Source of the DNA: an uncultured Blautia sp. | GTDB taxonomy: Bacteria; Bacillota; Clostridia; Lachnospirales; Lachnospiraceae | Length of the DNA: 64,000 bases | Direction: 5' to 3' | Assembly: GCA_900541985.1 (NCBI GenBank) | Contig: UQLX01000005.1 | Location: forward strand, 1-64,000 | In this document: positions 51,879 to 61,134 of the stretch, piece after piece | Position numbering within the stretch: the first letter of the stretch is position 1 | Layout: each line of letters starts with the position of its first letter | Notes under the pieces: model-generated | Databases searched by the model: none | What the model saw: the letters and a program-made list of their open reading frames with translations, nothing else | What the model was told of the DNA's origin: nothing | Program-made: the position numbers and the translations under genes

Positions 51879-52169
51879 ATGTTTTGCAGTAAATGTGGAC
51901 AGCCGCTGAGAGCAGGTGCAAAATTCTGCGGAAAGTGCGGAACGCCGGCGCGAAAGCCGGTCACTGAGCCGACTATCAAACCGGAAAGAAAAACAACACC
52001 GTCAGCAGAAGGCGGGGAAGTGTTTTTTGAAAAAAGGGAAAACTCTTCCCGAGATCACCGGGAAGCGCCCGTAAAGGAAAAACCTTCTCTGGTAAGTACC
52101 ATGCCGGAGCCGGGCGGCGGATCAGATGAGGAATTCCACAGCTGGTTTTCTGATGCAGGGGATCTGTAA
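51879..52169 (+). CDS. Zinc-ribbon protein
   Basis: A 96-aa protein. An N-terminal double CxxC zinc ribbon (MFCSKCGQPLRAGAKFCGKCG) is followed by a Pro/Lys/Glu-rich disordered tail ending HSWFSDAGDL. The kinase ends in a similar TPAGDL tail. GGAGGGACGG precedes the start. Part of the phosphatase-kinase-vWA operon; possibly a phosphorylated adaptor. Confidence 0.78.
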   Translation: MFCSKCGQPLRAGAKFCGKCGTPARKPVTEPTIKPERKTTPSAEGGEVFFEKRENSSRDHREAPVKEKPSLVSTMPEPGGGSDEEFHSWFSDAGDL

Positions 52170-52241
52170 GCGCTGATGTAAAACAGCGATGAAAAAGTAA
52201 GAGGTTATCCCTGTGAAACTAACAGGGGGGAAAGGAGAAAA

Positions 52242-52583
52242 GTGAAAATGAAGAAAGTGGGAATTGTTCTGATCGTTTTGCAGGTATTTGCGGCTCTGGG
52301 AGGGATTGCGTCAGGAAACGCGCCTTTTTTAAATATAGGCGGAGCGGCAGATATTTTTAAGCTTCTGGGATATTTTGCTCCGGGTATTATTGGGGTGATC
52401 CTGACAGTCAAGGCCGGTAAAAAAGAAAAAACAGGAAAGGAAGAGCCTGTGCGTCCGGTATCGGCAGCTCCATCCGGAACAGTGCCATCCGGAAAAGCGG
52501 GATTTTGTCCAAAATGCGGGAAATCTTCTGATCCGGAAGATGTATACTGCATCCATTGTGGGGCACACCTGAAAAGAAAATAA
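52242..52583 (+). CDS. Membrane protein with C-terminal zinc ribbon
   Basis: A 113-aa protein starting at GTG 52242 (or the ATG at 52248) after AGGAGAAAA. Two hydrophobic segments at about 5-24 and 37-55 are followed by a Pro-rich linker and FCPKCGKSSDPEDVYCIHCG. Orientation unknown. Last gene of the operon; a terminator follows. Confidence 0.75.
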   Translation: MKMKKVGIVLIVLQVFAALGGIASGNAPFLNIGGAADIFKLLGYFAPGIIGVILTVKAGKKEKTGKEEPVRPVSAAPSGTVPSGKAGFCPKCGKSSDPEDVYCIHCGAHLKRK

Positions 52584-52600
52584 AAAAGAGACTTTGCAGA

Positions 52601-52634
52601 AAGGCTGTCCGGTGAAAAACGGATGGCTTTTTTT
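52601..52634 (+). terminator. Terminator of the phosphatase-kinase-vWA operon
   Basis: GCTGTCCG pairs with CGGATGGC (52604-52627), followed by seven or more T. Confidence 0.82.
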
Positions 52635-52660
52635 GTATATTTGCCTGTACTTATCATTGC

Positions 52661-52696
52661 AGGTGTCTTGACACCTGTTAAGTCTGGTGGTATACT
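52661..52696 (+). promoter_or_regulatory. niaR box: NiaR-type operator and nad promoter
   Basis: AGGTGTCTTGACACCT (52661-52676) is a perfect 16-bp palindrome resembling the NiaR operators before Firmicutes nad genes. TTGACA within it (52668-52673) is the -35, 17 bp before TATACT (52691-52696), so a bound repressor would block polymerase directly. Confidence 0.8.
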
Positions 52697-52729
52697 TGCA
52701 AAAAAATGTTAAGAATATGAGGAGAAAAT

Positions 52730-54019
52730 ATGAAAGGACATTATGACGTGATCGTTGTGGGAACAGGAGCTGCAGGCCTGTACTGTGCCCTGAATCTTCC
52801 GGAGAGGAAGAAGATCCTGATGATCACTAAAAAAGAAGCAGATCAGTCGGATTCTTTTCTGGCTCAGGGCGGAATCTGCATGCTTCGGGGAGAGGCTGAC
52901 TACAATGATTATTTTGAGGATACCATGCGTGCCGGCCATTATGAAAATAATAAAAAAGCAGTAGATCTGATGATTCGCAGCTCCAACAGTATTATCCGTG
53001 ATCTTCTTACGAGAAATGTGGATTTTGAACGGAGCGAGGAAGGCGATCTTCTGTTTACCAGAGAAGGGGCACATTCTCAGCCCAGGATTCTTTTTCATGA
53101 GGATATTACCGGAAAGGAAATCACCTCTAAACTTCTTGAACAGGCAAAAAAAAGAGAAAATATTGAAATCTGTGAATATATGACCATGGTAGATCTGATC
53201 TCCCGGGATAATATCTGCGGTGGTGTGGTGGTCATGGATGAGCAGGATGAGATCTATGATATTCGTGCGCCTTATGTGGTCCTGGCCTGTGGAGGGCTTG
53301 GCGGACTTTATAAAAATTCCACCAATTTTCCTCATATTACAGGAGATGCACTTGGCATTGCCATGAAACATCAGGTTGCACTGGAGCATCTGGATTACAT
53401 ACAGATCCATCCGACTACTCTTTATTCCAAAAAGCCGGGCAGGAGATTTTTGATTTCAGAATCTGTACGGGGAGAGGGAGCGCATCTTTGTGACAAAAAC
53501 GGACAGCGCTTTACCAATGAACTGCAGCCTCGAGATCTTCTGAGCCAGGCAATTTTTGCCCGGATGGAAAAGCAGGATACGGAATATGTATGGGAAGATA
53601 TGCGCCCGTTAGGAGAGGATACCATCATGAAACATTTTCCGAACATTTTCAGACGTTGTCTGGAGGAAGGATATGATGTGCGTAAAGAACCGATTCCGGT
53701 AGTTCCTGCTCAGCACTATTTTATGGGAGGTATCCAGGTGGATCTGGGAAGCAGAACCTCCATGGAAGGGCTTTATGCCTGTGGCGAGACAAGCTGCAAC
53801 GGGGTTCACGGAAAAAATCGTCTGGCAAGTAATTCTCTTCTGGAATCTCTGGTATTTGCAAGAAGAGCGGCGGATGATATATTGTTTGGGAAGAAACCGG
53901 AGCCATGCCGTGCGGGCGCTATTGACCGGAAATGTTATGAAGACCGGGAAGCTCTGATGGCAGGCTATCGGAAAAACGTATTAAATGAAATTGAAAGGAT
54001 GAAAAACAGTCATGAATGA
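52730..54019 (+). CDS. nadB: L-aspartate oxidase
   Basis: A 429-aa FAD enzyme oxidising aspartate to iminoaspartate, first step of de novo NAD synthesis. FAD-binding VVGTGAAGLYCAL at the N-terminus, DSFLAQGGICM, the HPTTLYSK and ESVRGEGAHL active-site segments, and a GVHGKNRLASNSLLESLVF end. It is shorter than the E. coli enzyme (540 aa) because the C-terminal helical domain is reduced. In anaerobes fumarate is the likely electron acceptor. Confidence 0.95.
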   Translation: MKGHYDVIVVGTGAAGLYCALNLPERKKILMITKKEADQSDSFLAQGGICMLRGEADYNDYFEDTMRAGHYENNKKAVDLMIRSSNSIIRDLLTRNVDFERSEEGDLLFTREGAHSQPRILFHEDITGKEITSKLLEQAKKRENIEICEYMTMVDLISRDNICGGVVVMDEQDEIYDIRAPYVVLACGGLGGLYKNSTNFPHITGDALGIAMKHQVALEHLDYIQIHPTTLYSKKPGRRFLISESVRGEGAHLCDKNGQRFTNELQPRDLLSQAIFARMEKQDTEYVWEDMRPLGEDTIMKHFPNIFRRCLEEGYDVRKEPIPVVPAQHYFMGGIQVDLGSRTSMEGLYACGETSCNGVHGKNRLASNSLLESLVFARRAADDILFGKKPEPCRAGAIDRKCYEDREALMAGYRKNVLNEIERMKNSHE

Positions 54020-54863
54020 GATTACAATGAAAATGCAGGCAGATGAGCTGATCATGATGGCTCTGAGAGAAGATATTACAAGTGAGGACGTTTCTACCAA
54101 CGCTGTAATGCCGGAGGCACAGCAGGGAACAGTAGATCTGATTGCTAAGGAGGACGGAGTGATCGCCGGACTTCAGGTTTATGCAAGAGTATTTACCCTT
54201 CTTGATGATAAGACTGAAATTGAATTTTTCTGTAAGGACGGAGATCAGGTAAAGAACGGACAGCTTCTGGCAAAAGTAAACGGAGATATCCGTGTGCTTC
54301 TTTCCGGTGAGCGGGTAGCGCTTAATTATCTTCAGAGAATGAGCGGGATCGCTACTTATACAAGAGAGGTGGCAGGACTTCTGGAGGGCAGCAGCCTGAC
54401 TCTTCTGGATACAAGAAAGACAACTCCAAACTGTCGTGTATTTGAAAAGTATGCCGTACGCGTAGGCGGTGGCTGTAACCATCGTTATAATCTTTCTGAC
54501 GGAGTACTTCTGAAGGATAATCATATCGGGGCAGCCGGAAGCGTGGCAAAGGCTGTGGCTATGGCAAAGGCATACGCACCTTTTGTACGGAAGATTGAGA
54601 TCGAGGTGGAATCTCTGGAGCAGGTAAAAGAGGCTGTAGAAGCAGGCGCAGACATCATTATGCTGGATAATATGACATCGGAGCAGATGAAAGAAGCCGT
54701 AGCCCTTATTGACGGAAGAGCAGAGACAGAATGTTCCGGAAATGTGACAAAAGAGAATATCGTAAAGATTCGTGATGTGGGCGTAGACTATGTTTCCAGC
54801 GGGGCGCTGACTCATTCTGCACCGATCCTTGATATTTCCATGAAAAATCTTCACGCAGTCTGA
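54012..54863 (+). CDS. nadC: Quinolinate phosphoribosyltransferase
   Basis: A 283-aa enzyme converting quinolinate and PRPP to nicotinate mononucleotide. ALNYLQRMSGIAT, TLLDTRKTTPNCR, GGGCNHRYNLSDGVLLKDNH and EIEVESLEQ are diagnostic. It overlaps nadB by 8 nt. Confidence 0.97.
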   Translation: MNEITMKMQADELIMMALREDITSEDVSTNAVMPEAQQGTVDLIAKEDGVIAGLQVYARVFTLLDDKTEIEFFCKDGDQVKNGQLLAKVNGDIRVLLSGERVALNYLQRMSGIATYTREVAGLLEGSSLTLLDTRKTTPNCRVFEKYAVRVGGGCNHRYNLSDGVLLKDNHIGAAGSVAKAVAMAKAYAPFVRKIEIEVESLEQVKEAVEAGADIIMLDNMTSEQMKEAVALIDGRAETECSGNVTKENIVKIRDVGVDYVSSGALTHSAPILDISMKNLHAV

Positions 54864-54876
54864 GAGGAGGCATATC

Positions 54877-55425
54877 ATGAACACCTCTGAGAGGAGAAAG
54901 GAGATCCTGCGGATCCTTCAGGGAACGGAAATCCCGGTTGCGGCCAGAGAGCTTGCGGCAAAATTCGGGGTGAGCCGTCAGGTGATCGTTCAGGATATGG
55001 CGGTGATCCGTGCGTCTACACCGGGTATTCTTTCCACCACAAAGGGATATGCCATTCAGCAGGACACCAGTTTTACCAGAGAATTTAAGGTGCGTCACAG
55101 ACAGGAGCAGGCAGCAGAGGAATTAAATCTCATCGTAGACTGTGGCGGGCATGTGAAAAATATCAGTATCAGTCACAGGGTATATGGCCGTGTATCCGCA
55201 GAAATGGATATCCGGTCCCGACATGATGTGACAGAGTTTGTAGAGGCGTTAAGCAGCAGTCATTCCACAGTCCTGAGCAACGCTACCTCAGGCTATCATT
55301 ATCATCTGGTGGAGGCATCCAGCCAGGAACGTCTGGATCTGATCGGACAGCAGCTTGAAAAAGCAGGATTTCTGGCACCCTTGCAGCCATGGGAAAAGAA
55401 AGAAAAAGAGGAGAATAAATTATGA
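54877..55425 (+). CDS. niaR: Niacin-responsive transcriptional repressor NiaR
   Basis: A 182-aa regulator: winged HTH (ARELAAKFGVSRQVIVQDM) followed by the 3H domain with conserved His residues (GGHVKNISISHRVYG, TSGYHYHLVEA) that bind metal and niacin. It represses NAD synthesis and niacin uptake when niacin is present. Encoded inside the operon it should control, through the palindrome at 52661. Confidence 0.93.
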   Translation: MNTSERRKEILRILQGTEIPVAARELAAKFGVSRQVIVQDMAVIRASTPGILSTTKGYAIQQDTSFTREFKVRHRQEQAAEELNLIVDCGGHVKNISISHRVYGRVSAEMDIRSRHDVTEFVEALSSSHSTVLSNATSGYHYHLVEASSQERLDLIGQQLEKAGFLAPLQPWEKKEKEENKL

Positions 55426-56336
55426 AGATCGCAGAGATACAGGAGGAGATCCTCCGTCTGAAAAAGGAAAAGAATATCTGTATTCTGGCACATGCATATC
55501 AGGGACATGAGATCCTGGAGGTGGCAGATTACACAGGAGATTCTTATGGATTAAGCGTGCAGGCGTCCAAAAGCGACTGTGAAGGTATCCTCATGTGCGG
55601 CGTGCGTTTTATGGCAGAGACATGTAAGATCTTAAGCCCGGATAAAAAGGTATGGCTTCCGAATCCTGCAGCAGGATGTCCTATGGCTGAACAGCTTACA
55701 ATAGATGAACTGAGAGAACTGAAAAAGAAATATCCAGGTTATGCGGTTGTGGCTTATATCAACACAACGTCGGAGCTGAAAACAGAGTGTGATGTGTGTG
55801 TGACCTCTGCTTCCGCAGTGGAGATCTGCCGCCGTCTGGATCACGACAAGATTCTTTTTATTCCGGATCCTAATCTGGGACATTTTGTGGCAGAGCAGAT
55901 CCCGGAAAAGACGTTTGCTTTTTATAACGGAGGATGTCCGCGCCATGCGGCAGTTACCGGAGATGAGGCGGAAAAGGCAAAAGCCGCTCATCCGGGAGCC
56001 CTTCTTCTGGTGCATCCCGAATGCCGTCCGGAGGTTGTGAAGCACGCAGATTATATCGGTTCAACTACTGGAATCATGGCTTATGTAGAAAAATCAGAGG
56101 CTGAGGAATTTATTATCGGAACAGAGAACAGTATTGTGGAGCATCTGCAGTTTTCCTACCCGGAAAAAAGATTTTATCCTCTTTCCGTATCTCTGACCTG
56201 TATGGATATGAAGGTTACGACGCTGATGGATATTTATAACTGTCTGAAAGGGCAGGGAGGAGAAGAAATCCGGCTTCCACAGGATGTTATGGACGGAGCG
56301 GAAAAATGTATCAGAAGAATGGTTGAGTTAGGCTGA
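55422..56336 (+). CDS. nadA: Quinolinate synthase
   Basis: A 304-aa 4Fe-4S enzyme joining iminoaspartate and dihydroxyacetone phosphate. Cluster Cys residues are in MCGVRFMAET, HPECRPEVV and SVSLTCMDMK; ILAHAYQGHEI and PNPAAGCPMA are also typical. It overlaps niaR by 4 nt. With nadB and nadC it completes the route to NaMN. Confidence 0.96.
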   Translation: MKIAEIQEEILRLKKEKNICILAHAYQGHEILEVADYTGDSYGLSVQASKSDCEGILMCGVRFMAETCKILSPDKKVWLPNPAAGCPMAEQLTIDELRELKKKYPGYAVVAYINTTSELKTECDVCVTSASAVEICRRLDHDKILFIPDPNLGHFVAEQIPEKTFAFYNGGCPRHAAVTGDEAEKAKAAHPGALLLVHPECRPEVVKHADYIGSTTGIMAYVEKSEAEEFIIGTENSIVEHLQFSYPEKRFYPLSVSLTCMDMKVTTLMDIYNCLKGQGGEEIRLPQDVMDGAEKCIRRMVELG

Positions 56337-56348
56337 AAGAAAAACAGA

Positions 56349-56409
56349 AAAAAGACAGTCACATGACGGTTGTGACTGTCTTTTTTAATTATAAGCTTAT
56401 AATTAAAAA
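56349..56409. terminator. Terminator of the nad operon and adjoining AT palindrome
   Basis: AAAGACAGTCAC pairs with GTGACTGTCTTT (56351-56383) with flanking A/T runs, probably serving nadA and, in reverse, rpsT. Directly after it a 28-bp perfect palindrome made mostly of A and T is centred on AAGCTT (56382-56409). Confidence 0.85.
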
Positions 56410-56424
56410 TAATTTCGTCTTCTA

Positions 56425-56688
56425 TCAGCCGATGTTGTTAACGGCTTTTGTCAAACGGGAAACTTTTCTTGCACAGTTGTTTTTGTGGTAAACACCCTTG
56501 GATGTTGCTTTGCTGATAGTAGCGATTGCCTCGTTGAGTGCTGCCTGTGCAGCAGCCTTATCGTTGTTCTGAACTGCAGCTTCTACCTTTTTGATGGAAG
56601 TTTTAACAGCAGAGCGGATAGACTTGTTTCTCGCAGCTTTAGTTCTGTTTACTAAAATTCTTTTCTTTGCGGATTTAATGTTAGCCAA
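56425..56688 (-). CDS. rpsT: 30S ribosomal protein S20
   Basis: An 87-aa basic ribosomal protein: MANIKSAKKRILVNRTKAAR start and NNCARKVSRLTKAVN end. GGAGGTGTATC precedes it. It faces gpr on the opposite strand, as in many Clostridia. Confidence 0.97.
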   Translation of the reverse strand: MANIKSAKKRILVNRTKAARNKSIRSAVKTSIKKVEAAVQNNDKAAAQAALNEAIATISKATSKGVYHKNNCARKVSRLTKAVNNIG

Positions 56689-56854
56689 TGTGATACACCT
56701 CCATTTCGAGTTTTTGATGATCTGTTCCAGAAACAGACACGGGCGCTTCTGTGAACATGCTTATATATTTTATTACACATATCTTTGAATGTCAATACAT
56801 AATTCTCATAAAAAAGACAAATCCTACACAAAAAGACAATCTGGAGGAGAAAAA

Positions 56855-57757
56855 ATGTTGGGAAACAGCAGGATCAGAACCGATCTGGCTCTGGAGGCAA
56901 CGGAAAGCTTTGCGGAGAGAGACACAGAATTGCGGGGAGTGGAGATTCATGAAGACTATAATAAAGAAAAAGATATTCGTACAACCATTGTAAAGATCAC
57001 TACGGAAAACGGAGCCAGGGCAATGGGAAGACCGCAGGGGAATTATATTACCATAGAGGCTCCTGATCTGTCTGCTTCTGATGAAGATTATCATCGGGAA
57101 ATTTCCGGAGAGATCGCAAAGCATCTTCTCAGCCTGATCAACCTGGAAAGGGAGACATCGGTTCTTGTGGTAGGACTGGGAAACAAAGGAATTACCGCAG
57201 ATTCACTGGGACCGCTTGTGGTGGAAAATCTCCGGATGACCCGACATATCATACGGGAATACGGACTGAAAAGCAGTGGAAAAGAGCTCCTTCACCGGGT
57301 AAGCGGAATAGTGCCGGGGGTTATGGCACAGACGGGAATGGAAACATCGGAGATCATTCAGGGGATTACGGCGGAAACAAAGCCGGATGTAGTTATTGCA
57401 GTGGATGCACTGGCTGCCCGCAGTGTCCGGAGGCTGAATCGTACAGTTCAGATCACAGACACCGGAATTCATCCCGGATCGGGAGTAGGCAATCACAGAA
57501 ATGGACTTACAGAAGATAATCTTCAGGTAAAGGTGATTGGCATAGGAGTTCCGACGGTAGTAGATGCGGCTACGATCGTTCATGATTCCATGGCACATCT
57601 TCTGGATGCGCTGGAGGAACAGGAACAGAAGGAATTTCTGGAAGAAATGATATCTCCGAATTTGTACAGTATGTTTGTTACGCCAAAAGATGTGGATGAA
57701 ACTGTAAAGTATTTAAGCTTTACTATTTCAGAGGGGCTGAATATGGTCTTTTCCTGA
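56855..57757 (+). CDS. gpr: GPR germination endopeptidase
   Basis: A 300-aa aspartic-type protease that degrades small acid-soluble proteins during germination. It begins IRTDLALEATESF (propeptide) and has VVGLGNKGITADSLGP and VIAVDALAARS, conserved in the family. GGAGGAG precedes the ATG at 56855; an upstream extension lacks a ribosome binding site. It marks the host as an endospore former. Confidence 0.95.
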   Translation: MLGNSRIRTDLALEATESFAERDTELRGVEIHEDYNKEKDIRTTIVKITTENGARAMGRPQGNYITIEAPDLSASDEDYHREISGEIAKHLLSLINLERETSVLVVGLGNKGITADSLGPLVVENLRMTRHIIREYGLKSSGKELLHRVSGIVPGVMAQTGMETSEIIQGITAETKPDVVIAVDALAARSVRRLNRTVQITDTGIHPGSGVGNHRNGLTEDNLQVKVIGIGVPTVVDAATIVHDSMAHLLDALEEQEQKEFLEEMISPNLYSMFVTPKDVDETVKYLSFTISEGLNMVFS

Positions 57758-57811
57758 ACCGGGTATAATCACAGCTGCTTCATCATAGGATACTTTGAAA
57801 GGGGGGATCCT

Positions 57812-59041
57812 ATGACGAAACTCCAGAAAATATCCTGTGTGTTTTTGAGTGTTTGTTTTTTTGCTGTTCTGGCAGGTATGCCGGGAGCGTTTTTTCTGAG
57901 GGGAAATGTGTACAGGCAGTTTCCCCTTTACTGTTTTTTGGAGGAAAAGGTCAGGAGTGTCCCTCAGAGAGAAGATCCGGATACTTATGAAAAACTTATG
58001 GAAAGCAATGCGAGGTATCTGGCAGAGCAGATGGAAAAGGAAAACCAGATCATGGATACAGCTGTGAAAGAACAGGACATGCCGTCTCCAAAAGCATCAG
58101 AAACTCCCAAAGCGACAGCAGCACCGACAGCAGCACCCACAGCAGCGCCGACAGCAGCACCGACAGCAGCACCCACAGCAGCGCCGACAGCAGCACCGAC
58201 AGCAGCACCGACAACAGCACCAACAGCAGCGCCGGTCCTTGCACAGATCCAACCGGCTCCTGTGATCAATCTGGCACCGGAGATGCTTGCGGATTATGAT
58301 TATCTTCTGAATCATTTTTTTATTGTGGATGAAAGTACTGCTACGAACGCAGAGCAGCTGAATGCAGAAGAATTTCTGAAAAAGGATCTTACTGTGAAAA
58401 AGAATCCGGAGGTTCCACAGATCCTTATTTATCACAGTCATTCACAGGAAAATTTTGTGGATTCCAGAGAAGGAGAAAGAGCAGATACGATTGTAGGAGT
58501 AGGAGATTATCTTGAAAAAATCCTTACGGATACTTATGGTTACAGGGTGCTTCATGTGACAGAGGAATTTGATATGGCAGGGGGAACTCTGGATCGGAGT
58601 GCGGCTTATGACTATGCGCGGCCTTATATAGAAAAAATTCTGCAGCAGAACCCTTCTGTTGAGGTGATTATTGATCTTCACAGAGACGGAGTGCCGGAAG
58701 ACCGGCATCTGGTTACAGAAATCAATGGAAAACCTACCGCTCAGATCATGTTTTATAATGGATTAAGCTATACACGTTCCGGAGGACCGGTGGAATATCT
58801 GCCAAATCCTTACATACAGGATAATCTTGCATTTTCTTTTCAAATGGAATATCAGGCGGCACAGTACTATCCGAAACTGTACAGAGGCATTTATCTTTCC
58901 GGACTGAGGTATAACCTGCATTTGAAAAAACGGGCGGTTCTTCTGGAAGCAGGAGCGCAGACAAATACGGTACAGGAGGTAAAAAATGCAATGGAGCCTT
59001 TTGCAGATATACTGGATCGGGTACTGAGGGGAGATAAATAA
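57812..59041 (+). CDS. spoIIP: Stage II sporulation protein P
   Basis: A 409-aa membrane-anchored amidase/endopeptidase that thins septal peptidoglycan for engulfment. N-terminal TM anchor (residues about 5-30), a Pro-Thr-Ala-Ala tandem repeat linker at about 99-143, then the catalytic domain with ILIYHSHSQENF (His motif), DLHRDGVPE and RAVLLEAGAQTN. The repeat linker is encoded by near-identical 12-bp units. It lies between gpr and lepA. Confidence 0.93.
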   Translation: MTKLQKISCVFLSVCFFAVLAGMPGAFFLRGNVYRQFPLYCFLEEKVRSVPQREDPDTYEKLMESNARYLAEQMEKENQIMDTAVKEQDMPSPKASETPKATAAPTAAPTAAPTAAPTAAPTAAPTAAPTAAPTTAPTAAPVLAQIQPAPVINLAPEMLADYDYLLNHFFIVDESTATNAEQLNAEEFLKKDLTVKKNPEVPQILIYHSHSQENFVDSREGERADTIVGVGDYLEKILTDTYGYRVLHVTEEFDMAGGTLDRSAAYDYARPYIEKILQQNPSVEVIIDLHRDGVPEDRHLVTEINGKPTAQIMFYNGLSYTRSGGPVEYLPNPYIQDNLAFSFQMEYQAAQYYPKLYRGIYLSGLRYNLHLKKRAVLLEAGAQTNTVQEVKNAMEPFADILDRVLRGDK

Positions 59042-59310
59042 GAATACGGAAAAAAGGGGGATTTGTCGAAAGTTTTTTGGGATAAAATAAAAAACAGTCT
59101 TGAAAGCTGGAACATACGTTTGTATAATGGAATATAGATAGAAAATCACTCTGGAAACAGTGCCGGGACATAGGGAAACCGCAGAGGATGTATGGACTTG
59201 ATGCAGATACTTATGCTATAATGAGGCACGAATGTGACGAAAACACGGCTGCTGTTCCTGAAGGGAGCAGAACCAAAACATACAGTAGATAAGAGGAGGA
59301 AAACTGCGGA

Positions 59311-61119
59311 ATGACAGATCAGAGCAAGATTCGTAACTTCTGCATTATTGCACATATCGACCACGGAAAGTCTACACTGGCTGACCGTATTATTGAAAAA
59401 ACCGGTCTTCTGACCCAGAGGGAGATGCAGTCCCAGATTCTGGACAATATGGAACTGGAAAGAGAAAGAGGAATCACCATTAAGTCTCAGGCAGTGCGCA
59501 TTGTATATAAGGCTAAAGATGGGGAAGAATATATTTTTAACCTGATCGATACTCCAGGGCATGTGGATTTTAATTATGAGGTATCCAGAAGTCTTGCTGC
59601 CTGTGATGGGGCGATCCTTGTGGTAGATGCAGCTCAGGGAATCGAAGCACAGACTCTGGCCAATGTTTATCTGGCTTTGGAGCATAATCTGGATGTGCTC
59701 CCTGTGATCAATAAGATCGATCTTCCAAGTGCGGAACCGGATCGTGTGATCAATGAGATTGAGGATGTGATCGGGCTGGAGGCGCAGGACGCGCCGCAGA
59801 TTTCAGCCAAGACCGGGCTGAATATTGAGGATGTTCTGGAGCAGATCGTAGAAAAGATCCCGGCTCCGGATGGAGATCCGAATGCGCCGCTGAAGGCTCT
59901 GATCTTTGATTCCATTTATGATTCTTATAAAGGTGTCATTGTATTCTGCAGACTGATGGATGGAAGGATAAAAAAAGGAACCACCGTAAAAATGATGGCT
60001 ACAGGATTCACGACAGAGGTGGTAGAGGTTGGATATTTTGGCGCAGGACGTTTTATTCCCTGTGACGAACTGAGTGCAGGAATGGTAGGATATTTTACTG
60101 CAAGCATTAAGAATGTCAGCGATACCCGGGTAGGCGATACGGTAACAGATGTGGCAAATCCCTGTAAAGAAGCACTTCCGGGATATAAGAAGGTACAGCC
60201 GATGGTTTATTGCGGACTTTATCCGGCCGATGGTGCCAGATATGGAGACCTTCGGGATGCCCTGGAGAAGCTTCAGCTGAATGATGCCTCGCTTTTTTAT
60301 GAGCCGGAGACATCTGTGGCGCTGGGATTTGGATTCCGCTGCGGCTTTTTGGGACTTCTTCATCTGGAGATCATTCAGGAGAGACTGGAGAGGGAATATA
60401 ACCTTGATCTGGTCACGACTGCTCCGGGAGTAATTTATAAGGTGTATAAGACCAACGGGGAGATGATCGAGCTTACCAATCCGTCCAATCTGCCGGATCC
60501 ATCGGAGATTGAATATATGGAGGAACCTATGGTCAATGCGGAGATCATGGTGACAACTGAGTTTATTGGTGCGATCATGGATCTCTGTCAGGAAAGGCGG
60601 GGACAGTATATTGGTATGGATTATATGGAAGAAACCCGTGCACTTCTGAAATATAAGCTTCCTCTTAACGAGATCATTTATGACTTTTTTGATGCGCTGA
60701 AGTCACGTTCCAGAGGATATGCTTCTCTGGATTATGATCTTTGTGGATATGAGCGCAGCGAGCTTGTGAAGCTGGATATTCTTGTAAATAAAGAGGAGGT
60801 AGACGCACTCTCCTTTATCGTTCATGCAGAAACGGCTTATGAGAGAGGAAGAAAAATGTGCGAGAAGCTGAAGGAGGAAATCCCCAGACAGCTTTTTGAA
60901 ATTCCGATCCAGGCAGCAGTAGGAAGTAAGATCATTGCCAGAGAGACCGTCAGAGCTATGCGTAAGGACGTACTTGCCAAGTGCTACGGTGGTGATATCA
61001 GCCGTAAGAAAAAACTTCTGGAGAAACAGAAGGAAGGTAAGAAACGTATGCGCCAGGTAGGTAATGTAGAGATTCCGCAGAAGGCATTTATGAGTGTCCT
61101 GAAACTGGATGAGAAATAA
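59311..61119 (+). CDS. lepA: Elongation factor 4 (LepA)
   Basis: A 602-aa translational GTPase that back-translocates or remodels stalled ribosomes. G motifs AHIDHGKSTL, DTPGHVDF and NKIDLPSAEP are present. The C-terminal LepA-specific domain ends KRMRQVGNVEIPQKAFM. GGAGG is about 14 nt before the ATG at 59311. TATAAT at 59217-59222 is a possible -10 in the 270-bp leader; no other feature is evident there. Confidence 0.97.
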   Translation: MTDQSKIRNFCIIAHIDHGKSTLADRIIEKTGLLTQREMQSQILDNMELERERGITIKSQAVRIVYKAKDGEEYIFNLIDTPGHVDFNYEVSRSLAACDGAILVVDAAQGIEAQTLANVYLALEHNLDVLPVINKIDLPSAEPDRVINEIEDVIGLEAQDAPQISAKTGLNIEDVLEQIVEKIPAPDGDPNAPLKALIFDSIYDSYKGVIVFCRLMDGRIKKGTTVKMMATGFTTEVVEVGYFGAGRFIPCDELSAGMVGYFTASIKNVSDTRVGDTVTDVANPCKEALPGYKKVQPMVYCGLYPADGARYGDLRDALEKLQLNDASLFYEPETSVALGFGFRCGFLGLLHLEIIQERLEREYNLDLVTTAPGVIYKVYKTNGEMIELTNPSNLPDPSEIEYMEEPMVNAEIMVTTEFIGAIMDLCQERRGQYIGMDYMEETRALLKYKLPLNEIIYDFFDALKSRSRGYASLDYDLCGYERSELVKLDILVNKEEVDALSFIVHAETAYERGRKMCEKLKEEIPRQLFEIPIQAAVGSKIIARETVRAMRKDVLAKCYGGDISRKKKLLEKQKEGKKRMRQVGNVEIPQKAFMSVLKLDEK

Positions 61120-61134
61120 AAGGATGAGATACCT

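Noticed and set aside
57985..58269. Minus-strand Gly/Ala/Val repeat protein
   Set aside because: It is the mirror of the Pro-Thr-Ala-Ala coding repeat in spoIIP.
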